Positions 55,510-64,000 of a stretch of DNA of 64,000 bases are shown one piece after another. A program made the translations under genes and the position numbers. How positions within the stretch are numbered: position 1 is the stretch's first letter; every line of letters begins with the position of its first letter. Below the pieces are notes generated by a model, which had not been told where the DNA came from, ran no database searches, and saw nothing but the letters and a program-made list of their open reading frames with translations. Origin of the DNA: Chloroflexota bacterium (GTDB taxonomy: Bacteria > Chloroflexota > Anaerolineae > UBA1429); the NCBI GenBank assembly GCA_012729455.1, contig JAAYDC010000014.1, positions 196,890 through 260,889 of the forward strand. Reading direction: 5' to 3'.

Positions 55510-56435
55510 CCTGAATCTCCGAGTATACGCACCAGCACGGCTTTTTCGGCGTGCATGCGGTTCTCTGCCTGGTCAAACAGCCACGATTGAGCGCCGTCGG
55601 CCACCTCGTCGGTGATTTCTTCACCGCGATGGGCCGGCAGGCAATGCATCACGCCGGCGCCCGGCTTGGCCAGCGCCAACAGCTGGGCATTAATCTGGTA
55701 GGGCGGAAAGACCTGGCGGCGCACAGCCGCTTCGGCTTCCTGGCCCATGCTCGTCCAGGTATCGGTATAGAGCATATCGGCGCCCCGTACGGCTGAGCGC
55801 GCATCCTCCACCAGCTCAATTTGGGCACCCGTCTGTTGGGCGCGCGTTTGCGCCCAGGCCACTACCTCTGGCAGGGGCTTGTAACCGTCGGGCACCGCCG
55901 CGACGAGCTGCATGCCGGCATTGGCGGCCGCTGCCATCAGCGAATGCAGCACGTTGTTGCCATCCCCCAGGTAAACCAGCCGCACGCCACGCAGGGTGCC
56001 GAGGTGTTCGCGGATGGTCAGCAGGTCAGCCATCGCCTGGCAGGGATGATTGTAATCCGAGAGGCCATTGATCACCGGTATACTGGCCCACTGCGCCATC
56101 GTGAGCAGATCCTGATGCGAAAACACGCGTGCCATGATGCCATCCACATAGCGCGAGAGCACCCGTGCCACATCCGGCACACTTTCACGCTTGCCCAGCT
56201 GGATCTCTTCGGGGGCAATATAGAGCGCTTTGCCTCCCAACTGATGCATGCTGATTTCGAACGAGACCCTCGTGCGCAGGGAAGGCTTCTGAAAGACCAT
56301 CGCCAGGGTTTTGCCCGCCAGGCGCGGCTGCGCTTTGCCGGCACGCTGCTCAGCCTTGAGGGCAACCGCCAGATCGAGCAGGTCGGATTGCTCCTGCGGG
56401 CTGAAATCTGCCAGGCTGATGAAATCCTTTTTCAT
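55506..56435 (-). CDS. argF: Ornithine carbamoyltransferase
   Basis: FQKPSLRTRVSFE, HPCQAMADL, MHCLPAHRGEEITDEV; start at MKKDFISL. Confidence 0.94.
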   Translation of the reverse strand: MKKDFISLADFSPQEQSDLLDLAVALKAEQRAGKAQPRLAGKTLAMVFQKPSLRTRVSFEISMHQLGGKALYIAPEEIQLGKRESVPDVARVLSRYVDGIMARVFSHQDLLTMAQWASIPVINGLSDYNHPCQAMADLLTIREHLGTLRGVRLVYLGDGNNVLHSLMAAAANAGMQLVAAVPDGYKPLPEVVAWAQTRAQQTGAQIELVEDARSAVRGADMLYTDTWTSMGQEAEAAVRRQVFPPYQINAQLLALAKPGAGVMHCLPAHRGEEITDEVADGAQSWLFDQAENRMHAEKAVLVRILGDSG

Positions 56436-57151
56436 TGCGTCTCCAGACGGTTCGGATTCGGCTTGAACGCCCACACCAGGTCATAAAAAACTTGCCAATC
56501 TTGCCGGCGGACCTGTTCCATGCCCAGTTCCTGCAGATAAGCCTCCAGACGGCCTCGCTTGCACAGCCTGCCCAGAAAATACCAGCAGTCGTGCCCGATG
56601 CGGTTGCTTACCAGCAGCATCCCGCCGGGTTTGAGCACCCGCAAGAACTCGCGCACTGCCGTTTTCCCGTGCGGCATAAACTCCAGTGCCTCCAGACACG
56701 TTACCGCATCGACCGACTCTGAGGCAATCCCCAGATGCTCGGCATCCTGCTGGGCATAACACACCGCCAGCAGCGAATCGGCCCCGCGGCGGGGCGTCTG
56801 CTCCAGCATGCCCACGGCGTGATCTACCGCCACCAGCACGCCCGGTTCATCGATGCTGGCCGCCAATGCCGTGGCTACCCGCCCGGTGCCGGCAGCCACA
56901 TCCAGCACACGCCACGGCGCGCGCCCTGCCAGCCACTCAGCCAGGGGCAAGCCCACAAAGCGCTGCTCGTAATATGCTCGCACCCTTTTGACGCGATCAT
57001 AGCGCTTAGCATAGCGGTCATAGAGCCAGGCAACCGTGCTCTTGCCGAGATAGGTGCCCTCCGAAAGCACCAACAGCCAGTAAAGCAATCCGACGATGAC
57101 ACCGGCCAGCGGAATGAGCCACAACCATCGCCAGATACCCGTCAAGCCCAT
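56432..57151 (-). CDS. Class I SAM-dependent methyltransferase with N-terminal TM helix
   Basis: VLDVAAGTGRVATALA, LEALEFMPHGKTAVREFLRVLKPGGMLLVSNR. Confidence 0.88.
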   Translation of the reverse strand: MGLTGIWRWLWLIPLAGVIVGLLYWLLVLSEGTYLGKSTVAWLYDRYAKRYDRVKRVRAYYEQRFVGLPLAEWLAGRAPWRVLDVAAGTGRVATALAASIDEPGVLVAVDHAVGMLEQTPRRGADSLLAVCYAQQDAEHLGIASESVDAVTCLEALEFMPHGKTAVREFLRVLKPGGMLLVSNRIGHDCWYFLGRLCKRGRLEAYLQELGMEQVRRQDWQVFYDLVWAFKPNPNRLETQ

Positions 57152-58026
57152 TGCCCAGCCGCCAGCCCGATCAGCAACAGGGCGACTAACCATGGCGTTT
57201 GGGTCGAGAGGAACCCCAACGGTTGATCAATATCGTAACGCAAGCATAGCCAATCGGCAATTGCAATGCACCCCACCAGCGCCGCCGGTACCGGCTGACG
57301 CGTCCACAAGAGCATCGTGACAATGCCCGCCCAGACGGCTGCCATCATGCCTCCCAGACGGTAGAGCCGGGTGCGCAGCCAAACAGGGCGCAGCAGGGCG
57401 CCCGCCAGCAACAGAGCGGCCAACACCGCCAACCGCCCCGAGAGCCCACTCATCACCGCCGCGCCCAATAAAAATGCGATCGTGCTCTGCAATCCGCCTG
57501 CTAGGTCGATCTGCTCTACAGCATTATCTCCAGTGAGGATGGCGATCCATCCCAAGCCCAGCAGGCACAGGGCTGCCAGCGCGACCGCATATGGCCCGAT
57601 AAAGCTGGCTATCACCAGAGCAGCGATGGCAGTGGCCAGCGCCGCCAGGCTGTGGCCCAGCAATCCGGGAAAGGCAGTCAGATCCTTCCACAACTTTTGG
57701 GTAATGTCGCGCCATTTTTGGCCGTTAGTACGCGGCTCTGCGGGCAGGGGCTGGTTGCCCTCATAGGGCGAACTGACCAACTCGCGCACCAGGAGGCGCA
57801 TCTCACGCAGGGTTAACAAATGGCTGGCAACGGCGCCCATCAGGGGATCAGCCGCCAGCCAGGCAGCGATCAGGAGCGCGGGTGAAACGCTGAGGTTGAG
57901 TCGTGCGACGCCGGCAGCCAAAAGGCCGCAGATGAACGCCCAGGAGATTGTCACCCGCGGACGCACTCCATAAGCCGAAAAGTGCCAATCCCAAGTTCTG
58001 CCTGTGGTGGGCTCACTGGCATGCAT
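57142..58026 (-). CDS. Hypothetical polytopic membrane protein
   Basis: 294 aa, multiple TM helices. Confidence 0.6.
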   Translation of the reverse strand: MHASEPTTGRTWDWHFSAYGVRPRVTISWAFICGLLAAGVARLNLSVSPALLIAAWLAADPLMGAVASHLLTLREMRLLVRELVSSPYEGNQPLPAEPRTNGQKWRDITQKLWKDLTAFPGLLGHSLAALATAIAALVIASFIGPYAVALAALCLLGLGWIAILTGDNAVEQIDLAGGLQSTIAFLLGAAVMSGLSGRLAVLAALLLAGALLRPVWLRTRLYRLGGMMAAVWAGIVTMLLWTRQPVPAALVGCIAIADWLCLRYDIDQPLGFLSTQTPWLVALLLIGLAAGQWA

Positions 58027-58094
58027 GACGTTCGCTCACTTTTGGTGCAGAGATTATAACACACTCCCGCGCCAGAGTTGAATTGCACCAACAA

Positions 58095-58124
58095 ATAAAC
58101 AAGCCAGAGCAATGCTCTGGCTGT
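58095..58124 (-). terminator. Terminator of rpsA
   Basis: Minus strand CAGCCAGAG-cattg-CTCTGGCT followed by TGTTTATTTGTT. Confidence 0.65.
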
Positions 58125-58142
58125 ATTAACAGGAGCGCAGCC

Positions 58143-59258
58143 TCAGTCTTCGGCTTCAGGCTCGGAACGCAGGCTCAGGCTGAGATGATGCTGCTCTGGC
58201 GCAACCGCCAGGATGATCAGCTTGACGGGCGTGCCCGAAGGGAGCTGCTCCTGCGGCGTGCTAAAGCTGCCATCCGCCAGCTCAGTCTGATGCACCAGTC
58301 CTTCGATGCCCGGCTCAATCTCGACAAAGACGCCGAAATCGACAATGCGGGTAATCACACCGTTGACTTCCTGCCCAACACGATACTTATCGCCCAGGGT
58401 CTGCCAGGGATCGGGCGTGGTGCGCTTGATCGACAGGCTAATGCGCTGGCGTTCGAGTTCCAGACGCAGCACCAGCACTTCCACCTGTTGGCCGACGCTC
58501 AGCATCTCGCTGGGATGCTGGATGCGCGACCAGGATATTTCCGAGATGTGTACCAGGCCATCGATACCGCCCAAGTCTACAAAGGCACCAAAATCGCGCA
58601 GGCTGCTGACCGTGCCAGTACGCAGCTGGCCTTCCTGCAGCGATGCCAGCAACTGTTCGCGCAGGTGCGAGCGCGATTCGCGCCGTGCTGCTCGCTCCGA
58701 CATGATCAGGCGGCGCCTGCGGCGGTTGACTTCGATGATCTTGACGGTCAGTTCCATATCCATGTAGGCTGCCAGAGCATCCTGCGAGGAGGTATCGCGA
58801 GAGCCCAGGCCCGAGATCTGCGAGAGCGGGATAAAGCCCTGCAGACCGCGCCAGTTGCATACCAATCCGCCCTTGTTGCTCCCCGTCACCGTGCACTGCA
58901 CCGGCTCGGCCGATTCCCTCAGCTTTTCGGCTTCCTGCCAATCGGCATAGGCGCGCGCCAGGTTGATCGAAACAACCAGCTCACTATCGCGATCTTCGCT
59001 GCGCGTCACATACACATACAGCTTTTTGCCCACCTGCAGCTCGCGGCGCTCTTCGTTGGACATGTGCTGCAGATCATAAGATGAGACGACGGCGTCTTCT
59101 TTGGCACCGATATCGACCAAGATCTCGTCACCACGGGCACTGATGATGGTGCCCTCGCGGATATCTCCTTTTGAAGGGACGGCGATGGATGAATCCTGAC
59201 CCATTGCTTCCCAAGCCGAGGCGAAATCTTCCTCGGGCTCTATTTGCGTGTTATCCAT
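58143..59258 (-). CDS. rpsA: 30S ribosomal protein S1-like (four S1 domains)
   Basis: Repeats with EGTIISARGDEILVDIGAKEDAVV, VSSLRDFGAFVDLGGIDGLVHISEISW, ITRIVDFGVFVEIEPGIEGLVHQTEL; start at MDNTQIEPEED. Confidence 0.92.
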   Translation of the reverse strand: MDNTQIEPEEDFASAWEAMGQDSSIAVPSKGDIREGTIISARGDEILVDIGAKEDAVVSSYDLQHMSNEERRELQVGKKLYVYVTRSEDRDSELVVSINLARAYADWQEAEKLRESAEPVQCTVTGSNKGGLVCNWRGLQGFIPLSQISGLGSRDTSSQDALAAYMDMELTVKIIEVNRRRRRLIMSERAARRESRSHLREQLLASLQEGQLRTGTVSSLRDFGAFVDLGGIDGLVHISEISWSRIQHPSEMLSVGQQVEVLVLRLELERQRISLSIKRTTPDPWQTLGDKYRVGQEVNGVITRIVDFGVFVEIEPGIEGLVHQTELADGSFSTPQEQLPSGTPVKLIILAVAPEQHHLSLSLRSEPEAED

Positions 59259-59383
59259 CTTGAGTATGGTGACCGCCTTGTATATTAGAGTGTGTTTTAT
59301 CGCAGAATACGCAAAGCTTTTTTGCGGCAAGCGCAAATTACGACCTAGTCTATATTGGATAATTCGGAACGTCAAGAATGTGT

Positions 59384-61264
59384 TTAGGGTCCGACCAAAT
59401 AACGCGCTGGCCAGGGCACGTAACGCGAAAAGAACTCCTCGCGGGAAACAACTTGGCCATCCTGCTCGATCACCCGCGTCAACACCGCATCGATTCCATC
59501 ATGGGCTCTCTCGACGAGGATGCGTTCGCCGGGCGCAAGCTTGTCGTCGACCTGGGTAATCGGCTCACCCGCCGGCACCGGGTTGGAAAGCTCCTCGCCC
59601 TCGATGCGCACCGAGCGGTTGGGCGGCATCCCATAGATAAAAAAGGTGATCGCTCCGCCCGGGTCGATCGAGTTCATGATGATGATGGGGGTATCGAGGT
59701 CGTTGGTGAACTTGAGGTCCGTGCTGGGTGAGAAAACCGCTGCATCCAGGCCTACCGGCGGTTCGTAACGCGCGATGCGATAGCTGTGCGGGGTGCGCTC
59801 GACGATCGGGAATCCACCGTAAAAAGCCGCCCTGAAGAGCGTGGTAGCCACCTGGCAAACCCCGCCGCCCGGACCCCTCACCGTCTGGTTGCCATAGATC
59901 ACCCACGACTCACTATAGCCGTTAGCGATCGTCACCGCTCCCAGGTTGGCCAGGAACGAAAAGGTCACCCCGGGTGCCACGACCACGAATTCGAAATCCT
60001 CGGCCGCGCGGCGGATGTTCTCGAGGCGCTCGGCCGGGTAGAGCTCAAAGACGGTGTGCCCCGAGCTGATTAGCTCCAGCGGCAGAAGCGCCTGAAGGTC
60101 ATCAAGGGTAATGTTGGGCTGCACCGAACGCAGCGGGATCTGCCCGGTACGCTCTTGAGAAAATGCCAGCTTTTGCACCAGTTCCACAGCAGCCGGCACA
60201 TCCAGCGAATAGCCCACCTGGGGCGGTTTCTGAGTGATAATCTGCCCGGAGCCGGTATCGTAGTGGTAGCTGCCCTCCATAGGCGGGCGTGAGATCTGGG
60301 TATTGAGCCCCTGTAAATAGGCACTCACCATTTCGATATTCAGGCTCACCTCGGATTTCACCGCCTCCGCGGTTTGCGCGTCGTCGAGCTCTAGCCAGGA
60401 TGCCAGCATAGCCTGGTCGATCACCCAGGTCTTGGTCACGATCGAACGTTCGCCCAGCAGCCCGATCTCTTCAATGCCAGCCTGCAGCGTAATTGGGCTC
60501 GACATCAGGATCTTGGCCCGGTCGGCAGCGAACTCGTAATCTGTCAGGCGCGGAATGATCGAGCAAAACACCAGGTTGACAGAGAGCGGATCGGGGTTGA
60601 GCGCCGCCGCCGCGACATTCTCCCGCTGAGCAACCCAGCCCTGCTGGCCCAGGCTATTGATGAATGCCTGCTGGATAGCTTGCTGGGTGGCAATATAGTC
60701 GATCTCGCGCCCAGCGCTCTCTTTTTGGGCCTCGATCTCGATGCCGCTCAGCACCACCTGAGCGGCGCGCGATGAGTGCACCTCTTCCGAGGCCAGCTCG
60801 CGCACATATACCATCATGCGCGAAGTATCCATCTGCACCGGTGTGATGATAGCGTAGCATCCCAAGTAGAGCTTGATCTGGGTGATCAGGTCCTGCCGGA
60901 ACCCACGGTTGCGCCCCATCGCCAGAGCCTGCGCCACGGCTGGCTCCACCAGCGGGGTAATGCCCAGTTGTGAGGGGGCCACCAGCCAGGTGCGTTCGCC
61001 AGCACTGAGCGCCAGAAAGGGCAGGCGGTCGGCCTGGGTGCTATCCTCGAGGGCTGCCACCGCCTGCGAGGCCGTCATGCCGGAGACGTCGACCCCGTTG
61101 ATGGTGATGTTGCGGTAGATGCGCCCGGCATAGCACTGCTGATAGACCAACCACAGGATGCCCAGCACGAGTACAGCCGCCAGCAGGCCATATACCACCA
61201 CGCGCCCGAGGCGCTGCAGCATGGTCTGCGGGATGCTATGACTTGAATCTGGGTTTGCTTGCAT
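59384..61264 (-). CDS. VanW-family protein with peptidoglycan-binding-like domain
   Basis: N-terminal TM; FSFLANLGAVTIANGYSESWVIYGNQTVRGPGGGVCQVATTLFRAAFYGGFPIVERTPHSYRI; start at MQANPDSSH. Confidence 0.92.
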   Translation of the reverse strand: MQANPDSSHSIPQTMLQRLGRVVVYGLLAAVLVLGILWLVYQQCYAGRIYRNITINGVDVSGMTASQAVAALEDSTQADRLPFLALSAGERTWLVAPSQLGITPLVEPAVAQALAMGRNRGFRQDLITQIKLYLGCYAIITPVQMDTSRMMVYVRELASEEVHSSRAAQVVLSGIEIEAQKESAGREIDYIATQQAIQQAFINSLGQQGWVAQRENVAAAALNPDPLSVNLVFCSIIPRLTDYEFAADRAKILMSSPITLQAGIEEIGLLGERSIVTKTWVIDQAMLASWLELDDAQTAEAVKSEVSLNIEMVSAYLQGLNTQISRPPMEGSYHYDTGSGQIITQKPPQVGYSLDVPAAVELVQKLAFSQERTGQIPLRSVQPNITLDDLQALLPLELISSGHTVFELYPAERLENIRRAAEDFEFVVVAPGVTFSFLANLGAVTIANGYSESWVIYGNQTVRGPGGGVCQVATTLFRAAFYGGFPIVERTPHSYRIARYEPPVGLDAAVFSPSTDLKFTNDLDTPIIIMNSIDPGGAITFFIYGMPPNRSVRIEGEELSNPVPAGEPITQVDDKLAPGERILVERAHDGIDAVLTRVIEQDGQVVSREEFFSRYVPWPARYLVGP

Positions 61265-61311
61265 GGCTCCATTATAATGCACATCCTGTCATTGTCATGA
61301 AAAGGTATACG

Positions 61312-61340
61312 TTGCACGAATCGAACATTTGTACTAGACT
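61312..61340 (+). promoter_or_regulatory. uvrB promoter with embedded SOS-box-like site
   Basis: TTGCAC (61312-61317), 17-bp spacer, TAGACT (61335-61340); spacer contains GAAC-ATTT-GTAC. Confidence 0.55.
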
Positions 61341-61345
61341 ATGGA

Positions 61346-63397
61346 GTGCACCTCCAGGGTACAAGCATGGATTTTAAACTCGTCTCTGACTTTCAACCCA
61401 CCGGTGACCAGCCCGCCGCCATCGCCAGCCTGGCTGAGGGCGTGGCGCGCGGCGACCACTACCAGACCCTCAAGGGTGTGACAGGTTCCGGCAAAACCTT
61501 TGTGATGGCGCAGATCATCGAAAAGGCGCAACGTCCGACCCTGGTGATCGCGCATAACAAGACTCTGGCTGCCCAGCTGTACACCGAGTTCCGCGAGTTC
61601 TTTCCGCAGAACGCCGTGGAATACTTTGTCAGTTACTATGATTATTACCAGCCCGAGGCGTATCTGCCGCGCACCGATACCTATATCGAAAAGGACGCCC
61701 AGATCAACGAAGAGATCGAGCGACTGCGCCTCTCGACCACCGCCTCGCTGTTCTCGCGCCGTGACGTGGTGATCGTCGCCTCGGTCTCGTGCATCTATGG
61801 TCTGGGCGACCCCGAGGAATACGGCAAGGTAGTCGTCAAACTGCGCCTCAACGAGCCTTACTCTCGCGAACGCCTCCTGCGCCAGCTGGTGGGCATCTAT
61901 TACGAGCGCAATGACATCGCCCTGTCGGCCGGCAAGTTCCGCGTGCATGGTGATACGGTCGAGGTGCTGCCGGCTTACGGCACTACCGCCTATCGCATCG
62001 AGTTCTGGGGCGATACAATCGACCGCCTCAACGAGGTGGACGTGCTCACCGGCGAGGTGCTGCGCGAGCACACCAGCCTGGATATCTTCCCGGCCAAGCA
62101 CTTTGTTACGCCAGCGGAAAAACTCGAGGTGGCGCTCAAGAGCATCGAAGAAGAGCTGGAAGAGCGCCTAACGGTCTTGCGAGATGCTGACAAACTGCTG
62201 GAAGCCCAACGCCTTGAGCAGCGCACCCACTATGACCTCGAGATGCTGCGTGAGGTGGGTTACTGCACCGGCATCGAGAACTATTCGCGCCACCTCACCC
62301 AACGGTCGGCCGGCGAGCCGCCCTGGACGCTGCTCGATTATCTGCCGCACGACTATCTGATGTTTATCGACGAGTCGCACATGACGGTGCCGCAGATCCG
62401 CGGCATGTACAATGGCGACCTGGCGCGCAAGCAGGTGCTCGTCGATTTCGGCTTCCGCCTGCCCTCGGCCATGGATAACCGCCCGCTGACCTTTGCCGAG
62501 TTCGAAGACCATATCAACCAGTGCATCTTTGTTTCGGCCACGCCCGCTCCCTTTGAGCTTTCCATCAGCACCCAGGCGGTCGAACAGGTTATTCGCCCGA
62601 CCGGTTTAGTGGATCCTCATATCTCGGTGCGCCCCACGCGTGGGCAGATCGACGACCTGATCGGCGAGCTTAGACGGCGCGTGGCGCGCGGCGAGCGCGC
62701 CCTCGTAACCACTCTTACCAAACATATGGCCGAAGACCTGGCCGAGTACCTGCGTGACGCCAACATCAACGTGCATTACCTGCACTCTGAGATCGAGACC
62801 CTCGAGCGCGTCGACATCCTGCAAGACCTGCGTGCCGGCATTTATGACGCGGTAGTTGGCGTCAACCTGCTGCGCGAAGGCCTCGACCTGCCGGAAGTCT
62901 CGCTGGTGGTGATCCTGGATGCGGACAAGGAAGGCTTTCTGCGTTCGGGCACCTCGCTGATCCAGACCATCGGGCGTGCCGCCCGGCACGTCAATGGCGA
63001 AGTGATCATGTATGCCGACAGCATGACGGATTCGATGCGCCGCGCCATCGACGAGACCCAACGGCGCCGCGCTATCCAGGAAGCCTATAACCGCGAGCAT
63101 GGCATTATCCCCAGCACGATCATCAAGCAAGTGCGTGACCTGACGGCCTCCTTGCATGCCGGCGCCGAGATCAAGCCGGCTGAGCGCGCCTATGCCAATG
63201 TGCCCAAGTACGAGGCGACGCGCCTGATCCAGGAGCTGGAAGCCCAGATGCGCACCTTTGCGCAAAACCTCGAGTTCGAACAGGCCTCGCTCCTGCGCGA
63301 CCAGATCCTCGAGCTGCGCCGCACCCTGCGCGAAGAGGACGACATCCCCGAGTGGGAGCAGTTCCGCCGCTTTGAACGCGTAAAGGCGCACAAGTGA
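61346..63397 (+). CDS. uvrB: Excinuclease ABC subunit B
   Basis: [52 protein letters not shown] motif near C-terminus; likely start ATG at 61367. Confidence 0.98.
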   Translation: MHLQGTSMDFKLVSDFQPTGDQPAAIASLAEGVARGDHYQTLKGVTGSGKTFVMAQIIEKAQRPTLVIAHNKTLAAQLYTEFREFFPQNAVEYFVSYYDYYQPEAYLPRTDTYIEKDAQINEEIERLRLSTTASLFSRRDVVIVASVSCIYGLGDPEEYGKVVVKLRLNEPYSRERLLRQLVGIYYERNDIALSAGKFRVHGDTVEVLPAYGTTAYRIEFWGDTIDRLNEVDVLTGEVLREHTSLDIFPAKHFVTPAEKLEVALKSIEEELEERLTVLRDADKLLEAQRLEQRTHYDLEMLREVGYCTGIENYSRHLTQRSAGEPPWTLLDYLPHDYLMFIDESHMTVPQIRGMYNGDLARKQVLVDFGFRLPSAMDNRPLTFAEFEDHINQCIFVSATPAPFELSISTQAVEQVIRPTGLVDPHISVRPTRGQIDDLIGELRRRVARGERALVTTLTKHMAEDLAEYLRDANINVHYLHSEIETLERVDILQDLRAGIYDAVVGVNLLREGLDLPEVSLVVILDADKEGFLRSGTSLIQTIGRAARHVNGEVIMYADSMTDSMRRAIDETQRRRAIQEAYNREHGIIPSTIIKQVRDLTASLHAGAEIKPAERAYANVPKYEATRLIQELEAQMRTFAQNLEFEQASLLRDQILELRRTLREEDDIPEWEQFRRFERVKAHK

Positions 63398-64000
63398 GCG
63401 CTCCTCACGCGTCCAGCTACCTGGCGCTGGCCGCCAGCGGCGAGCTGCGGCAACGCGCGCGTCTGGCACAGCGTGCCCTGGCCGATTGCTGCCTGTGCCC
63501 GCGCCAGTGTCATGCCAACCGCACCGGCGGTGTGCTGGGCTACTGCCGTGCGGGTATCTTGCCGAGGGTAGCCAGCTGTAATGTGCATCGCTGGGAAGAG
63601 CCGCCCGTCAGCGGCAGTGAGGGCTCGGGGACAATCTTTTTTTCGCACTGCACGGCGCGCTGCCGGTTTTGCCAGAACTATCCCATCAGCCAGCTGGCGT
63701 CGGGCAAGGAGGTCACCCCCGAACGCCTGGGAGGCATGATGCTCGAGCTGCAGCGCATGGGCTGCCACAACATCAACCTGGTGACGCCCACCCACTATGT
63801 GCCGCAGATCCTGACGGCAGTGGCTGAGGCGAGTGCCCATGGGTTGCACATACCGCTGGTCTATAACACCAGCGGTTATGACAGCGTTAAGACGCTGCGC
63901 TGGCTGGATGGTATCGTCGACATCTACCTGCCCGACAGCAAGTACGCCGATGACGCCGCTGCGCGGCGGCTGTCGGACTATGTGCGCTATGTCGAGCACA
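63394..64000 (+). CDS. Radical SAM protein (PflA / AmmeMemoRadiSam-type), partial at window edge
   Basis: Own translation from GTG: ...[23 protein letters not shown]...[19 protein letters not shown] (CxxxCxxC); 4-bp overlap with uvrB. Confidence 0.88.
   Translation, partial: MSAPHASSYLALAASGELRQRARLAQRALADCCLCPRQCHANRTGGVLGYCRAGILPRVASCNVHRWEEPPVSGSEGSGTIFFSHCTARCRFCQNYPISQLASGKEVTPERLGGMMLELQRMGCHNINLVTPTHYVPQILTAVAEASAHGLHIPLVYNTSGYDSVKTLRWLDGIVDIYLPDSKYADDAAARRLSDYVRYVEH

Noticed and set aside
62606-63469. 287-aa minus-strand ORF across the uvrB end
   Set aside because: Shadow ORF; uvrB and the following radical SAM gene explain the interval on the + strand.

Overview
A 64-kb, mostly GC-rich, densely coding bacterial chromosome segment. 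Gene content and order (recA-recX-rny, ricT-holB, dnaB-dnaD-dnaC-like, cdaA-cdaR, uvrB, uvrC, mutS2, DUF2723/GT39 membrane proteins) suggest Chloroflexota, but that is inference. Most of the window is housekeeping: DNA repair, replication initiation, RNA decay, c-di-AMP synthesis, translation and surface-polysaccharide membrane enzymes. There are two tRNAs (Pro-TGG, Gly-TCC). I found no rRNA, CRISPR array or integrase. Five non-routine items stand out: (1) a translationally coupled ECF sigma / RsgI-like anti-sigma pair whose anti-sigma carries a DVNPS motif, two PepSY-like repeats and a 41-residue Asp/His C-terminal tail, with a 21-bp-phased direct repeat upstream; (2) an AT-rich island directly after guaA carrying a TIR-NB-ARC-TPR gene cut by an in-frame stop, plus a decayed second TIR copy; (3) a helicase-loader-like protein with two intact tandem AAA+ domains in an operon with dnaD-like and dnaB; (4) an intrinsic-terminator-like hairpin about 20 nt upstream of the rpoD start codon; (5) a 53-aa Flp-pilin-like ORF absent from the ORF track. 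All calls are from reading the sequence; no searches were run.
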